From positions 1 through 23,243 of the forward strand of contig CALHTM010000018.1 in the NCBI GenBank assembly GCA_938039975.1: a stretch of 23,243 bases of DNA. Direction: 5' to 3'. The stretch's first letter is position 1; the number at the start of each line of letters is the position of its first letter. Shown here in pieces: positions 13,519-21,416 of the stretch. The position numbers and the translations under genes were made by a program. This DNA comes from an uncultured Candidatus Saccharibacteria bacterium. GTDB lineage: Bacteria; Patescibacteriota; Saccharimonadia; Saccharimonadales; Saccharimonadaceae. The notes beneath the pieces were generated by a model. That model saw only the letters and a program-made list of their open reading frames with translations, ran no database searches and was not told the origin of the DNA.

Positions 13519-13958
13519 ATACTTGTGAATAAATATCGCCTTCTTTAAGGGTTAGGTATTAACGGAGCAAAAGTCAACACAAAATGAAGTAGAGACGATA
13601 AAATTTTAAATATCGCACTTCAGATTCTTCTTCGGCAGAAGCTGCTATAGATGGAGCTTGTAATAATAAGCAAACTGTTGTGCCAACATAACTTTTTATT
13701 GGAACTGTCACCGTTTGAGAATGCGAGCGTTAAGAAATAATAATAACTAGCCAATGCTTGATTTTTTAATATAAGAGGAATACAAAAACTTCCACCGACA
13801 CAGCAAACAATTTATTACATTATACTATAGCCAATAAAACATTGATTAGACCTGAGGCTGGCGCAGAATTATCTCCCTACATTAGATTTATCCGCATAGT
13901 TTTCATAGAATACCAATGGCGGCGACAATGACCATAAGACGGGCAGTCTAAACACACC
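13519..13958. other. 440-bp gene-free, A+T-rich stretch, possibly decayed coding sequence
   Basis: No intact gene, RNA gene or clear terminator was found. On the plus strand around 13622-13690 a short frame encodes a peptide ending ACNNKQTVVPT before TAA, and the same frame then reads LFIGTVTV before TGA. This could be the eroded end of a surface-type protein gene, but the stretch is too short to identify. Base composition is similar to the neighbouring A+T-rich genes. Confidence 0.35.
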
Positions 13959-14810
13959 TCAACAAAAATGCTCCACAATCTTATTGCCGGCGATGCCAAA
14001 TCCGGTTAGCGTGTAAGTGCTCGACATGATGGATTGCCTGTGCGGCGGCGATTGTATCCAGGCGTTAAAGGCTACGCGGCTAGTGTGCAGGTCTGGCGGC
14101 GAAGTTTGCACCAGATTCTCGGCTGGCGCACTACAGACAGTCCTCGCTTTAAGCAATCCGTGCGGAATAGTTGTGCCCGGTTTATAATGGCTAAAATAAT
14201 TATTCTCTTTCATGTCATTCGCCATCCACTGCGCCGTTCGGTTAAGCGGCTCGTACATTTTTAACGGCTTCAGATTTTCCTTACTACGAGCATAATTAAT
14301 CAGCTCAAGAATCTCCAAAGCATCTGGCGGGCCTATGTCATACTTTTTATCTTGGTCTGCTGGTTGCGGCTGCGGATTTGGAGTTGGATTTGGTTGCGGA
14401 TTCGGCGCAGGCTGCTGCGAATTACCGGGCTGCTGAGGCTGCGGAGCTGGCCGCTGGTTGTTTTTCGGCGGCGAGGCTGGACTCGCCGGTGGTTGCGGGG
14501 CTGGATTATGCTTCGGACGCACAGGGTCAATTCTCTGCTCTTTTTGGTTTGGCTGCGGTTTTTCAGACTTCTTCTCTTGCTGGTTCGGCGTAGGCTGCTT
14601 AGGCTTGGAATCTGTATTAGACTTGCTACTGCTGGAGTTATTGCCAGAACCAGACTTGGTAAAGTTGGGGCTAGAAGTTGTTTTTTGCTCCTGCTGCTGG
14701 CTGGCATTACCTTTATTTTTCGGCGCAATACATACAGCAATGTATACGCCTATCCCCGCCCCGATCAGTGTTAGAATAACTAATATAATTACAAGTTTTT
14801 GTTTTTTCAT
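13959..14810 (-). CDS. Membrane-tethered CAP (SCP/PR-1, YkwD-like) domain protein
   Basis: 283 aa. A short basic start and one hydrophobic segment (6-28) act as an uncleaved anchor or signal peptide. Residues ~30-155 are a Ser/Asn then Pro/Gln/Asn-rich linker suited to cross an envelope. Residues ~163-283 form a CAP domain: LELINYARSKENLKPL, YFSH with H208, AENLV with E231, WIQSPPHRQSIM with H257, TGFGI. These are the usual cavity His/Glu residues. C226 and the C-terminal residue C283 could form a disulfide. The role of bacterial CAP proteins is largely unknown; extracytoplasmic display at the surface is likely. The ATG at 14810 follows the -10 by 6 nt, so the mRNA is predicted leaderless. 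Confidence 0.93.
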   Translation of the reverse strand: MKKQKLVIILVILTLIGAGIGVYIAVCIAPKNKGNASQQQEQKTTSSPNFTKSGSGNNSSSSKSNTDSKPKQPTPNQQEKKSEKPQPNQKEQRIDPVRPKHNPAPQPPASPASPPKNNQRPAPQPQQPGNSQQPAPNPQPNPTPNPQPQPADQDKKYDIGPPDALEILELINYARSKENLKPLKMYEPLNRTAQWMANDMKENNYFSHYKPGTTIPHGLLKARTVCSAPAENLVQTSPPDLHTSRVAFNAWIQSPPHRQSIMSSTYTLTGFGIAGNKIVEHFC

Positions 14811-14816
14811 ACTTTG

Positions 14817-14844
14817 ATTGTAGCAAGGAAACTGGTTATGTCAA
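14817..14844 (-). promoter_or_regulatory. Leaderless promoter of the CAP gene
   Basis: Minus strand: perfect -35 TTGACA (14839-14844), 16-nt spacer, -10 TACAAT (14817-14822), then CAAAGT and the ATG at 14810. No space for a Shine-Dalgarno. Confidence 0.8.
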
Positions 14845-14885
14845 TCTAGAAGCAATGGTCTGCGGAGAGCGGACGAGATATGGTG

Positions 14886-14891
14886 TATAAT
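14886..14891 (+). promoter_or_regulatory. -10 box of tRNA-Gly(CCC)
   Basis: TATAAT ends 9 nt before the tRNA 5' end, so transcription would start almost at the mature end. No recognisable -35 hexamer was found at 16-18 nt. Confidence 0.5.
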
Positions 14892-14900
14892 ATAGTCAGC

Positions 14901-14975
14901 GCGGGTATCGTATAACGGCTATTATGTATGCTTCCCAAGCATGAGACGAGGGTTCGACTCCCTCTACCCGCACCA
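14901..14975 (+). tRNA. tRNA-Gly(CCC), CCA encoded
   Basis: 75-nt cloverleaf: acceptor GCGGGTA/TACCCGC, D arm with GG at 18-19, anticodon stem TATGC/GCATG with loop TTCCCAA (anticodon CCC), T arm AGGGT-TCGACTC region with the normal TTCGA core, discriminator A and encoded CCA. It keeps the standard elbow bases G19 and C56, in contrast to tRNA-Gly(GCC) at 10346. Confidence 0.95.
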
Positions 14976-15010
14976 ATTCAAATTATTGTCATAGACCTTC
15001 AAAATAACGC

Positions 15011-15044
15011 TGTCACGCATTATAATTATAATTATAATTAGAAT
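15011..15044 (+). promoter_or_regulatory. Triple tandem TATAAT promoter of the MFS gene
   Basis: Three perfect TATAAT hexamers sit head to tail at 15021-15038, followed by a degenerate copy TAGAAT (15039-15044) and directly by the ATG at 15045. The third copy has CTGTCA (4 of 6 matches to TTGACA) 17 nt upstream and is 6 nt from the ATG, matching the leaderless spacing of other genes here. No Shine-Dalgarno is present. Confidence 0.75.
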
Positions 15045-16208
15045 ATGAAAAAAGCTGTCATGAAGAGGCTGCTTCCGCTGTATGTTGGCAAGTTCTTCTT
15101 AAGCTTTGTGCTTTGGTATTCAATTGAGAAATTATTCATAAGAAGTATCGGCATTGACAATTTTGGAATTAGTTTGATCGCGATTGTTCTGTTGATATCA
15201 TCCGTTTTGACCGAAATTCCATCAGGAATTATCGCGGATCGTTGGAGCCGCAAAGGCTCAATGGTGCTCGCTGGGTTATTCTTAGGGGTTAGCAGCCTGA
15301 TGGCTGGCGCTAGCGATAATATCTTTATGTATGCCGCCGCTGTGACGATTTGGGGTCTTCATGATGCTTTCTCGAGCGGGACTGGCGCCGCTATGATTTA
15401 CGATACGCTGCTCGAGGAGCAAGGGCACGCCAGGAACTTTAATCGAGCGCTAGGATTGTATGAGACGTTAGGCGGAGTGGCGTTGATTATCAGTAACTTT
15501 TTGGGCGGCTGGATCGGCGAGCATTCGCTGCTGCTGGCGTTTAATTTAACAATTATTCCAATTGCTATATCTATGGTTTGTCATCTAATTTATAAAGATG
15601 CAAAAATTAGCCGCGAGGTGGCTGATGAAAAACTTATCAAACATACTAAAAATACATTCAAATGCGTTTTCAAAAGTAAAAGCCTACTCTGGCTGATGGC
15701 TGCAATTATGATAGTCTTTTGTATCCAAAAGATGAATCGCGAGGCTTATCAGCTGTGGTATATTGCGTTGTCGGCCCCGGCGATAGTATTTGGCATCGCT
15801 GGTTCGTTCATAGAAGGCTTGGGCGGACTGGGCGGCTCGTTGGTTAAGTACCTCAGTTCAAAGCGAATAAATATAGTTCTGTCGATTTTACTAGGCTTGG
15901 CATCGCTCGCACTTTCAGTAGGTAGTAATTTATGGATAACTATCGCCGCGCAGGTTTTAATAGCGGTAGTCTCGGGGGCGCTGTTATTCCATTTTACTGC
16001 ACAGATACAACACCAGCTGCCGTCGCGGTACCGCACAGGTTCCGGCTCGGTGATAAACGCCGTGGGACGAATTGTCCTCATGCCGCTAACGTTTGTATTT
16101 GGAGTTTTGTCAAACCAAAGCGTTTTCATCGCTGGTTGGATGCTGGTGGTTTTATCAGGACTAGCTGTTTTCGTGCAGCTAAAGCTTGATGAGCAAACTT
16201 CACCGTAG
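15045..16208 (+). CDS. Major facilitator superfamily (MFS) transporter
   Basis: 387 aa, hydrophobic throughout with roughly 12 predicted membrane segments. The MFS loop motif between TM2 and TM3 is clear: GIIADRWSRKGSM (61-73), preceded by ISSVLTEIPS. A basic central cytoplasmic loop (~180-207) separates the two halves. The family includes drug and sugar exporters; the substrate cannot be read from the sequence, though a motif-A-rich N-half of this type is common in efflux pumps. Single gene after tRNA-Gly(CCC), ending about 30 bp before the typA promoter's -10. Confidence 0.88.
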   Translation: MKKAVMKRLLPLYVGKFFLSFVLWYSIEKLFIRSIGIDNFGISLIAIVLLISSVLTEIPSGIIADRWSRKGSMVLAGLFLGVSSLMAGASDNIFMYAAAVTIWGLHDAFSSGTGAAMIYDTLLEEQGHARNFNRALGLYETLGGVALIISNFLGGWIGEHSLLLAFNLTIIPIAISMVCHLIYKDAKISREVADEKLIKHTKNTFKCVFKSKSLLWLMAAIMIVFCIQKMNREAYQLWYIALSAPAIVFGIAGSFIEGLGGLGGSLVKYLSSKRINIVLSILLGLASLALSVGSNLWITIAAQVLIAVVSGALLFHFTAQIQHQLPSRYRTGSGSVINAVGRIVLMPLTFVFGVLSNQSVFIAGWMLVVLSGLAVFVQLKLDEQTSP

Positions 16209-16216
16209 TAGCGCAC

Positions 16217-16245
16217 TTCCCATCCCCGCTCATCTGTGCTACAAT
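16217..16245 (+). promoter_or_regulatory. Promoter of typA
   Basis: TTCCCA (4 of 6 matches), 17-nt spacer, TACAAT (16240-16245); start predicted near 16252, giving a leader of about 38 nt that begins with the AAAGGAA Shine-Dalgarno. Confidence 0.6.
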
Positions 16246-16253
16246 TAACAACC

Positions 16254-16289
16254 AAAGGAAGGTCTGCGTTAACATCAGACCATATTTTT
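16254..16289 (+). promoter_or_regulatory. Shine-Dalgarno bridged to the typA ATG by a hairpin
   Basis: AAAGGAA (16254-16260) is a good Shine-Dalgarno but lies about 30 nt before the ATG at 16290. Between them is a perfect 6-bp stem, GGTCTG (16261-16266) with CAGACC (16276-16281), loop CGTTAACAT, then ATATTTTT. Folding removes 21 nt and leaves 8 nt from the Shine-Dalgarno to the ATG, a normal distance. The hairpin plus T-run could alternatively work as an attenuator. Confidence 0.55.
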
Positions 16290-18113
16290 ATGAAGGACGC
16301 TAGCAAGATTCGAAACATTGCCATTATTGCCCACGTCGATCACGGCAAGACGACCATGGTTGATGGGCTACTCAAACAGTCGCGCACATTTCGTGACAAT
16401 CAGGCTGAGATGAGCCAAGAATTGATCATGGATTCGGGTGACCAGGAACACGAACGCGGTATCACTATCACCGCCAAACAGACTTCAATTTTTTACGGTG
16501 ATTATAAAATCAATATCATCGACACGCCGGGACACGCTGACTTTTCCGGTGAAGTCGAGCGGACGCTGCAGATGGCGGATGGCGTACTGTTAATCGTTGA
16601 TGCGCAGGAAGGGCCGATGCCGCAGACGAAGTTTGTGTTGAGTAAGGCGCTGGAGCTGGGATTGAAGCCAGTAGTGGTGATCAATAAAATTGACAAACCT
16701 GCCCGGCGAATCGCCGAAGTCGAAGATGAGCTGAGCGATCTGTTTTTGGAGCTAGCGACCGATGATAGTCAGCTGCATTATCCGATTTATTATGCCGTTG
16801 GGCGCGATGGCAAAGCCTGGCGAGAGATTCCTACCAACCCAAGCGACAACGCTGATCTCACACCGATTTTTGAGGCAATTATCAATGACATCCCGGCACC
16901 GAGCGTTACGGCTGATGGCGGGTTTCAGATGCTGGTGACCAGTTTGCAATACGACACCTTCCAGGGAAAATATGCCATCGGGCGGATCGCTCGCGGGTCG
17001 GTTAAGCGCGGCCTGGCGGTTAGCTTGCTGAAGCACGGCGAAATGTCAGGTTCAGCACGAATTGAGAAAGTTTTTGGTTACCGCGGGCTGAACCGCGAAG
17101 AGCTTGACGAGGCGTTTGCTGGCGACATCGTAGCGCTAGTTGGCGTCAGTGAAGCGCACATCGGCGATACTATTGCTGACAAAGAACAGCCGGAAGCCTT
17201 GCCGGCGATTGCCATCGAAGCACCGACGCTGAGCATGTATCTGGGCCCAAACACTAGCCCGATGAAAGGTCGCGAGGGCGAATTTACCACCTCGCGGCAA
17301 ATTGGCGACCGGTTGCGGCGGGAGCTAGAAACCAACGTGGCGCTGCGTGTCGAAGAAAACGGCATCGGCTTTACGGTATCTGGCCGCGGTGAACTACACC
17401 TCAGCGTCTTGATCGAGACCATGCGGCGCGAAGGCTTTGAGTTCGAAGTCGGCCGCCCGCAGGTGGTGACCATCACCGAGGACGGCGTCGAAAAAGAGCC
17501 AATTGAAGAACTACAAATCGAAATTAGCAGCGAGTTCATCGGCGCGATCAGCCAGGAGTTGGGTGCGCGCCACGCTGAAATGAAGTCGCAAGAAACCACC
17601 GCCAGCGGCGCTACCCGCATCACCTACGTGCTGCCGACGAGAGCGTTGATCGGCCTACGAAACGTGCTGTTGACCGCCACCAAAGGCACAGTGATCATGA
17701 ATTCCCTGCCGCATGGCTATCAACCGCTGGGCGGCAAATTGCCAAAGACCCGCGGCGGCGTACTCATCGCCTTTGAAGCTGGCACCACCACGCCGTATGC
17801 GCTGCAGGCGGCCGAAGCGCGCGGAGAACTCTTGGTCGGGCCTGGCACGGAAGTCTACGCTGGGATGATCGTCGGCATCTACAACCGCCAAGAAGACATC
17901 GAAATCAACGTTTGTAAAGCCAAACACCTGACCAACATGCGCTCCAAATCGTCCGATGGCACAGTGCAATTGACGCCATTTACGCAGTTTAGCCTGGAGC
18001 AATGCATCGACTTCATCGAGGACGACGAGCTGCTGGAAGTAACGCCGAAGTCTTTGCGCCTACGTAAACGCTACCTCGATGCCAATGAGCGAAAGCGCGC
18101 TAACAAAAAGTAA
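16290..18113 (+). CDS. typA: Ribosome-associated GTPase TypA/BipA
   Basis: 607 aa from the ATG at 16290, the same length as E. coli BipA; a GTG frame extension to 16236 overlaps the -10 and is unlikely. Translational GTPase motifs are intact: G1 AHVDHGKT (14-21), switch I ERGITI (55-60), G3 DTPGHADF (79-86), G4 NKID (132-135). Domain II/III and the TypA-specific C-terminal part follow, with RGGVLIAFEAGTTTPYALQA and the tail LTPFTQFSLEQCIDFIEDDE. TypA binds the ribosome and helps 50S assembly and growth under cold or stress. The start lacks a close Shine-Dalgarno; see the hairpin at 16254-16289. Confidence 0.97.
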   Translation: MKDASKIRNIAIIAHVDHGKTTMVDGLLKQSRTFRDNQAEMSQELIMDSGDQEHERGITITAKQTSIFYGDYKINIIDTPGHADFSGEVERTLQMADGVLLIVDAQEGPMPQTKFVLSKALELGLKPVVVINKIDKPARRIAEVEDELSDLFLELATDDSQLHYPIYYAVGRDGKAWREIPTNPSDNADLTPIFEAIINDIPAPSVTADGGFQMLVTSLQYDTFQGKYAIGRIARGSVKRGLAVSLLKHGEMSGSARIEKVFGYRGLNREELDEAFAGDIVALVGVSEAHIGDTIADKEQPEALPAIAIEAPTLSMYLGPNTSPMKGREGEFTTSRQIGDRLRRELETNVALRVEENGIGFTVSGRGELHLSVLIETMRREGFEFEVGRPQVVTITEDGVEKEPIEELQIEISSEFIGAISQELGARHAEMKSQETTASGATRITYVLPTRALIGLRNVLLTATKGTVIMNSLPHGYQPLGGKLPKTRGGVLIAFEAGTTTPYALQAAEARGELLVGPGTEVYAGMIVGIYNRQEDIEINVCKAKHLTNMRSKSSDGTVQLTPFTQFSLEQCIDFIEDDELLEVTPKSLRLRKRYLDANERKRANKK

Positions 18114-18127
18114 ATTTTAATTTTTAA

Positions 18128-18145
18128 TATAATAAATAAGAGGGG
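18128..18145 (+). promoter_or_regulatory. Possible -10 and RBS of the GH13 gene
   Basis: TATAAT at 18128-18133 lacks a -35 (the equivalent place is inside the end of typA). AGAGGGGG follows, about 6-8 nt before the ATG at 18152, and is the ribosome-binding site. Read-through from typA is possible because no terminator is seen in the 38-bp gap. Confidence 0.4.
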
Positions 18146-18151
18146 GTAATT

Positions 18152-19801
18152 ATGGCAAAAAAATGGCGCGACGTTAACGGATTTTATCAAATCTATCCGC
18201 GATCGTTTAAGGATTCTAATGATGATGGCGTCGGCGACTTGCGCGGCGTGATTGATAAGCTTGATTATATTAAGGGCGGCGACAATTCGCTTGGTATTGA
18301 TGCGATTTGGTTTTCGCCGTTTTATCCGTCGCCGCAAGCTGATATGGGCTACGATGTGGCGGACTATTGTGATATTGATCCGATTTTCGGCTCGCTTGAT
18401 GATTTCAAAGAGTTGGTCGAGAAAGCGCACGCTCGCGATATTAAAGTAATGGTCGATTTCGTGCCCAATCATACCAGCAACCAGCATCCGTGGTTTTTAG
18501 AATCGCAGAACTCGAAGGACAACGATAAGAATGATTTTTATGTTTGGCGCGACGCTAAACCTGACGGCTCAGAACCGAATAATTGGCTGAGTATTTTTGG
18601 CGGGTCGGCGTGGCAGTGGCACGAAGGGCGCCAGCAATATTACTTACACACATTCCTGAAAGAACAGCCAGATCTCAACTGGGATAACCCTGAGGTACGC
18701 CGCGAAATGCAAAACGTACTGCGTTTTTGGCTAGATCTCGGTGTTGATGGCTTTCGAGCGGACGCGGTACGTTGGATCAGCAAAGACCCAGAGCTGCGCG
18801 ACGACCCAGTCGCCGAGCATTATCACGATAAGAAACCGCCGACACAATTCGATGATTTGCAGCATAAGTACAGCCGCTTCTGGGATAACCTTTTCCCGTA
18901 TTTGCGGGAACTAACAGATATAGTCGCCTCATATCCGAATCGAATCATGGTTTTTGAAGATTATCCGGATGAAAACTATAGCACTAGCGAACAATACTTG
19001 GGTTTTTATGGTGTCAATCCAAAAGTATCAATGCCATTCAATTTTGAAGGATTACACGCCAAATTTAATGCCGAGTCGATGAGCACAATCGTCAACGAAT
19101 TCCAAGGCATGATCAACCCCGACGTGCACACACCCGTCTATTGTTTTAGTAATCACGACCAATCGCGCATCGTTACGCGCTTTGGCGGCGAAAAGCAAGC
19201 TCGCTTGATTGCGTTGATGCAACTGACACTGCCAGGGCTGCCAGTAATATATTACGGCGATGAGATTGGCATGAGCAATGGGCCAGTTCGCTTTGAAGAG
19301 ATCCAGGATAAGTCGGTCTTTAGCCACGGCAATGACGAATCTGTCGGGCGCGACCCAGAACGCACGCCGATGCAATGGACGGCTGGCCAAAATACTGGAT
19401 TCAGTACCGCTAAACCATGGCTGCCAGTAAATCCTGCTTGCCAGAACGTCAATGTAGAATCAGAGCAGAACGAACCAGACTCATTTTTGGCGCTATACCG
19501 CCGCTTATTGACCTTGCGCAGCCGCTACGAAATCTTGCGCACTGGCGAATACGAGCCGCTCAGCGATACAGATAATGACATATTTGCTTACGCGCGATGG
19601 ATTGGCCGAGAGCAGCATGTCTTTGTCGCATTAAATTTTGGCGATACCAAACACCGTGTTACTTTACCTCATACCGGTAGTATCTTATGCGCCACAAACC
19701 CAACTGACTACCCCGAGGTTGCTGATGACGGCTCGGTAGAGCTACGCCCATACGAAGGCGTATTAATCGGATGCAGCGAACACCGGCTATCAATTGAATA
19801 G
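18152..19801 (+). CDS. GH13 alpha-glucosidase (oligo-alpha-glucosidase type)
   Basis: 549 aa, full-length (beta/alpha)8 enzyme with C-terminal beta domain; no signal peptide, so cytoplasmic. GH13 regions: DFVPNH (102-107); GFRADAV (200-206) with nucleophile D204; E269 in MVFEDY as acid/base; SNHD (333-336) with D336. The calcium-binding-type loop DSNDDGVGD is at 21-29. GRDPERTPMQW and QPDLNW are typical of the oligo-1,6-glucosidase/alpha-glucosidase branch. The residue after the nucleophile is Ala205; in this branch Ala/Thr there goes with alpha-1,4 (maltase) preference and Val with alpha-1,6, so maltose or maltooligosaccharides are the likelier substrates. It would feed glucose into glycolysis. 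Confidence 0.95.
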   Translation: MAKKWRDVNGFYQIYPRSFKDSNDDGVGDLRGVIDKLDYIKGGDNSLGIDAIWFSPFYPSPQADMGYDVADYCDIDPIFGSLDDFKELVEKAHARDIKVMVDFVPNHTSNQHPWFLESQNSKDNDKNDFYVWRDAKPDGSEPNNWLSIFGGSAWQWHEGRQQYYLHTFLKEQPDLNWDNPEVRREMQNVLRFWLDLGVDGFRADAVRWISKDPELRDDPVAEHYHDKKPPTQFDDLQHKYSRFWDNLFPYLRELTDIVASYPNRIMVFEDYPDENYSTSEQYLGFYGVNPKVSMPFNFEGLHAKFNAESMSTIVNEFQGMINPDVHTPVYCFSNHDQSRIVTRFGGEKQARLIALMQLTLPGLPVIYYGDEIGMSNGPVRFEEIQDKSVFSHGNDESVGRDPERTPMQWTAGQNTGFSTAKPWLPVNPACQNVNVESEQNEPDSFLALYRRLLTLRSRYEILRTGEYEPLSDTDNDIFAYARWIGREQHVFVALNFGDTKHRVTLPHTGSILCATNPTDYPEVADDGSVELRPYEGVLIGCSEHRLSIE

Positions 19802-19809
19802 AAATACCG

Positions 19810-19833
19810 GGCCGCTCTAGAAAAGGAGCGGCC
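19810..19833. terminator. Strong hairpin between convergent genes
   Basis: GGCCGCTC, loop TAGAAAAG, GAGCGGCC: a perfect 8-bp G+C-rich stem 9 bp after the GH13 stop and 28 bp from the end of the convergent gene. No long T-run follows on either strand, so it may work as a bidirectional terminator or as a 3'-end stabiliser. Confidence 0.65.
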
Positions 19834-19860
19834 TATTCGTATAGAGAAACTTTTGGTATT

Positions 19861-20442
19861 TTAATTAACCAGAGTCTCTTTCACGCGCCTAGAAACAAAG
19901 AAGTATAAACAAAGCAATCCCATAGAAATCCCGCTAGCAATGATAGTACTAACCATACTAATAATTGAGTCAGTGTTCGGAGGTCTTTTGATCACGCTAT
20001 CAACTACCGCAGAACTTGCTGAATAGAAGAACGAGGCTACCAGCGCCGCAACCGCCAGCCACTTGCCAAGCTTCTTTTGCAGATTAATAAGCACCACCGC
20101 GACAGTAGTCAGTACAGCAATGATTGGCATGAATATCACCGAAACGACAGCCGATGGATCGCCTAGGTTTAACAACGAGGTAAAAAACAAACCAACCGAA
20201 CAAACGCCATCAATCGCTAGACACACCATGAAAAATGCGAGCCAGCCCTTGACACCTTTGAGCGACTGCGCCATAACAACATACTGGACTGGCGCCGCTT
20301 GCGGCTGCGCGAAATATTGCTGGTTGACTGGCTGCTGTTCATAAGGAACATTCTGCTCAGCTGGCGCTGGCCCGTACTGCGGATCGACAGCGCCTGGCTG
20401 CTGAATATTCGGTTGTGGCTGCTGTGATGATTGTTGTGCCAT
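19861..20442 (-). CDS. Pro/Gln-rich four-pass membrane protein (DUF2569-like)
   Basis: 193 aa. Residues 1-55 are Pro/Gln-rich (QQPQPNIQQPG, PAPAEQNVPYEQQPVNQQY). Four membrane segments follow (~67-88, ~98-120, ~127-145, ~163-184), ending in a short basic tail. The entry into TM1, SLKGVKGWLAFFMVCLAIDG, resembles the start of the DUF2569 family, of unknown function; this match is by eye and tentative. AAAGGAG overlapping the end of the upstream gene is its Shine-Dalgarno, 5 bp after that gene, so the two form an operon with related architecture. Confidence 0.8.
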   Translation of the reverse strand: MAQQSSQQPQPNIQQPGAVDPQYGPAPAEQNVPYEQQPVNQQYFAQPQAAPVQYVVMAQSLKGVKGWLAFFMVCLAIDGVCSVGLFFTSLLNLGDPSAVVSVIFMPIIAVLTTVAVVLINLQKKLGKWLAVAALVASFFYSASSAVVDSVIKRPPNTDSIISMVSTIIASGISMGLLCLYFFVSRRVKETLVN

Positions 20443-20447
20443 TTGTA

Positions 20448-21410
20448 TTATTCTCCTTTACTTTTATTATAATCGTATGGATACTGGACATTATTTTGCG
20501 GATATTGCTGTGATACAGGCGGATAAGGCGTTTGGCCTTGCTGCTGGGGATACTGCTCTGGCTGCTGCAACGGATATTGATCTGGTTGTTGTGAGTATTG
20601 AGCTGGTTGTTGCTGCAACGAATATTGGTACTGCGGTGGCTGATTAGAATATTGCGGCGAGACTACATATTGGCTGTTTAGAGGAATATTCGCATAATAC
20701 GCTGGCTTTTCATTCTGATATTTAAAAACATTAACACACCAAGCAATTCCCAATATCATCACGCCGAAAGGTATAGGCAAAAAGAACGCCGCATCGCCAA
20801 AGCCTACCACAGAATAGAAGTTTAAATAAATCCAAAAAACAACAAAAGATATGACCGATATAGAGAGCGTACAAGCAGCTGCGATTTTGGCTACTAGTTT
20901 GTTTTTACTCGGCAAGTAAGCTATCCACAAAATTATAGACGATATCACCGACAGCGCCAGAACAATCGGCATGACTATTTTCACAACTTGGATCAAATAA
21001 TAGTTTACTTCGCTCGAAAAGTCTTTCATCGAACCATTCATGCTGAATAAACCAATCGGAAGTCCTATCGTCAAGAATAAACTGATCGCGTAAACAATTG
21101 ACAATCCGATGACGTTGCTTTTTCTTGAATAGTTGACATAAACGTATTGATATTGAGTCTGGTTCTGGTAAGCTTGTGGCGGGATGACCGCTGTCGGCTG
21201 ATTCTGCTGTTCGGGTTGCGCTTGCGCCTGTTCAATTTGCGGCATTGGCTGCTGGACCTGCTCTACCTGCGGCGGTTGATTTTGTTCGCCTGGAACTGGT
21301 TGAGTAACATTTTGCGGCGGCTGGATTTGCTCGCCTCGGCTTGCCTGAGCGCCATCTTGCTGCTGGTTAGATTTGCGCTGCTCAGATTTCTTTGCGCTCT
21401 TGCTGCTCAT
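20448..21410 (-). CDS. Membrane protein with Pro/Gln-rich tails at both ends
   Basis: 320 aa. A charged Lys/Ser start, then Pro/Gln/Glu repeats (~15-95), four membrane segments (~100-122, ~138-165, ~172-197, ~206-228), then a second low-complexity tail (~235-320). This C-terminal part repeats QY-x(2-6)-QQP units such as QYSQQPDQYPLQQPEQYPQQ, so Tyr recurs at regular distance. Both tails are on the same side, probably cytoplasmic. No known family is recognised. Its ATG follows an extended -10 (TGG-TACATT) by 6 nt, so the mRNA is predicted leaderless, while the second gene of the operon has a normal Shine-Dalgarno. Confidence 0.82.
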   Translation of the reverse strand: MSSKSAKKSEQRKSNQQQDGAQASRGEQIQPPQNVTQPVPGEQNQPPQVEQVQQPMPQIEQAQAQPEQQNQPTAVIPPQAYQNQTQYQYVYVNYSRKSNVIGLSIVYAISLFLTIGLPIGLFSMNGSMKDFSSEVNYYLIQVVKIVMPIVLALSVISSIILWIAYLPSKNKLVAKIAAACTLSISVISFVVFWIYLNFYSVVGFGDAAFFLPIPFGVMILGIAWCVNVFKYQNEKPAYYANIPLNSQYVVSPQYSNQPPQYQYSLQQQPAQYSQQPDQYPLQQPEQYPQQQGQTPYPPVSQQYPQNNVQYPYDYNKSKGE

Positions 21411-21416
21411 ACGTTT

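Noticed and set aside
14333..14817. Long Leu/Arg- and Ala/Gly-rich ORFs opposite and within the CAP gene
   Set aside because: They are shadows of the Pro/Gln-rich linker; the low-complexity codons lack stops on the other strand and in other frames.
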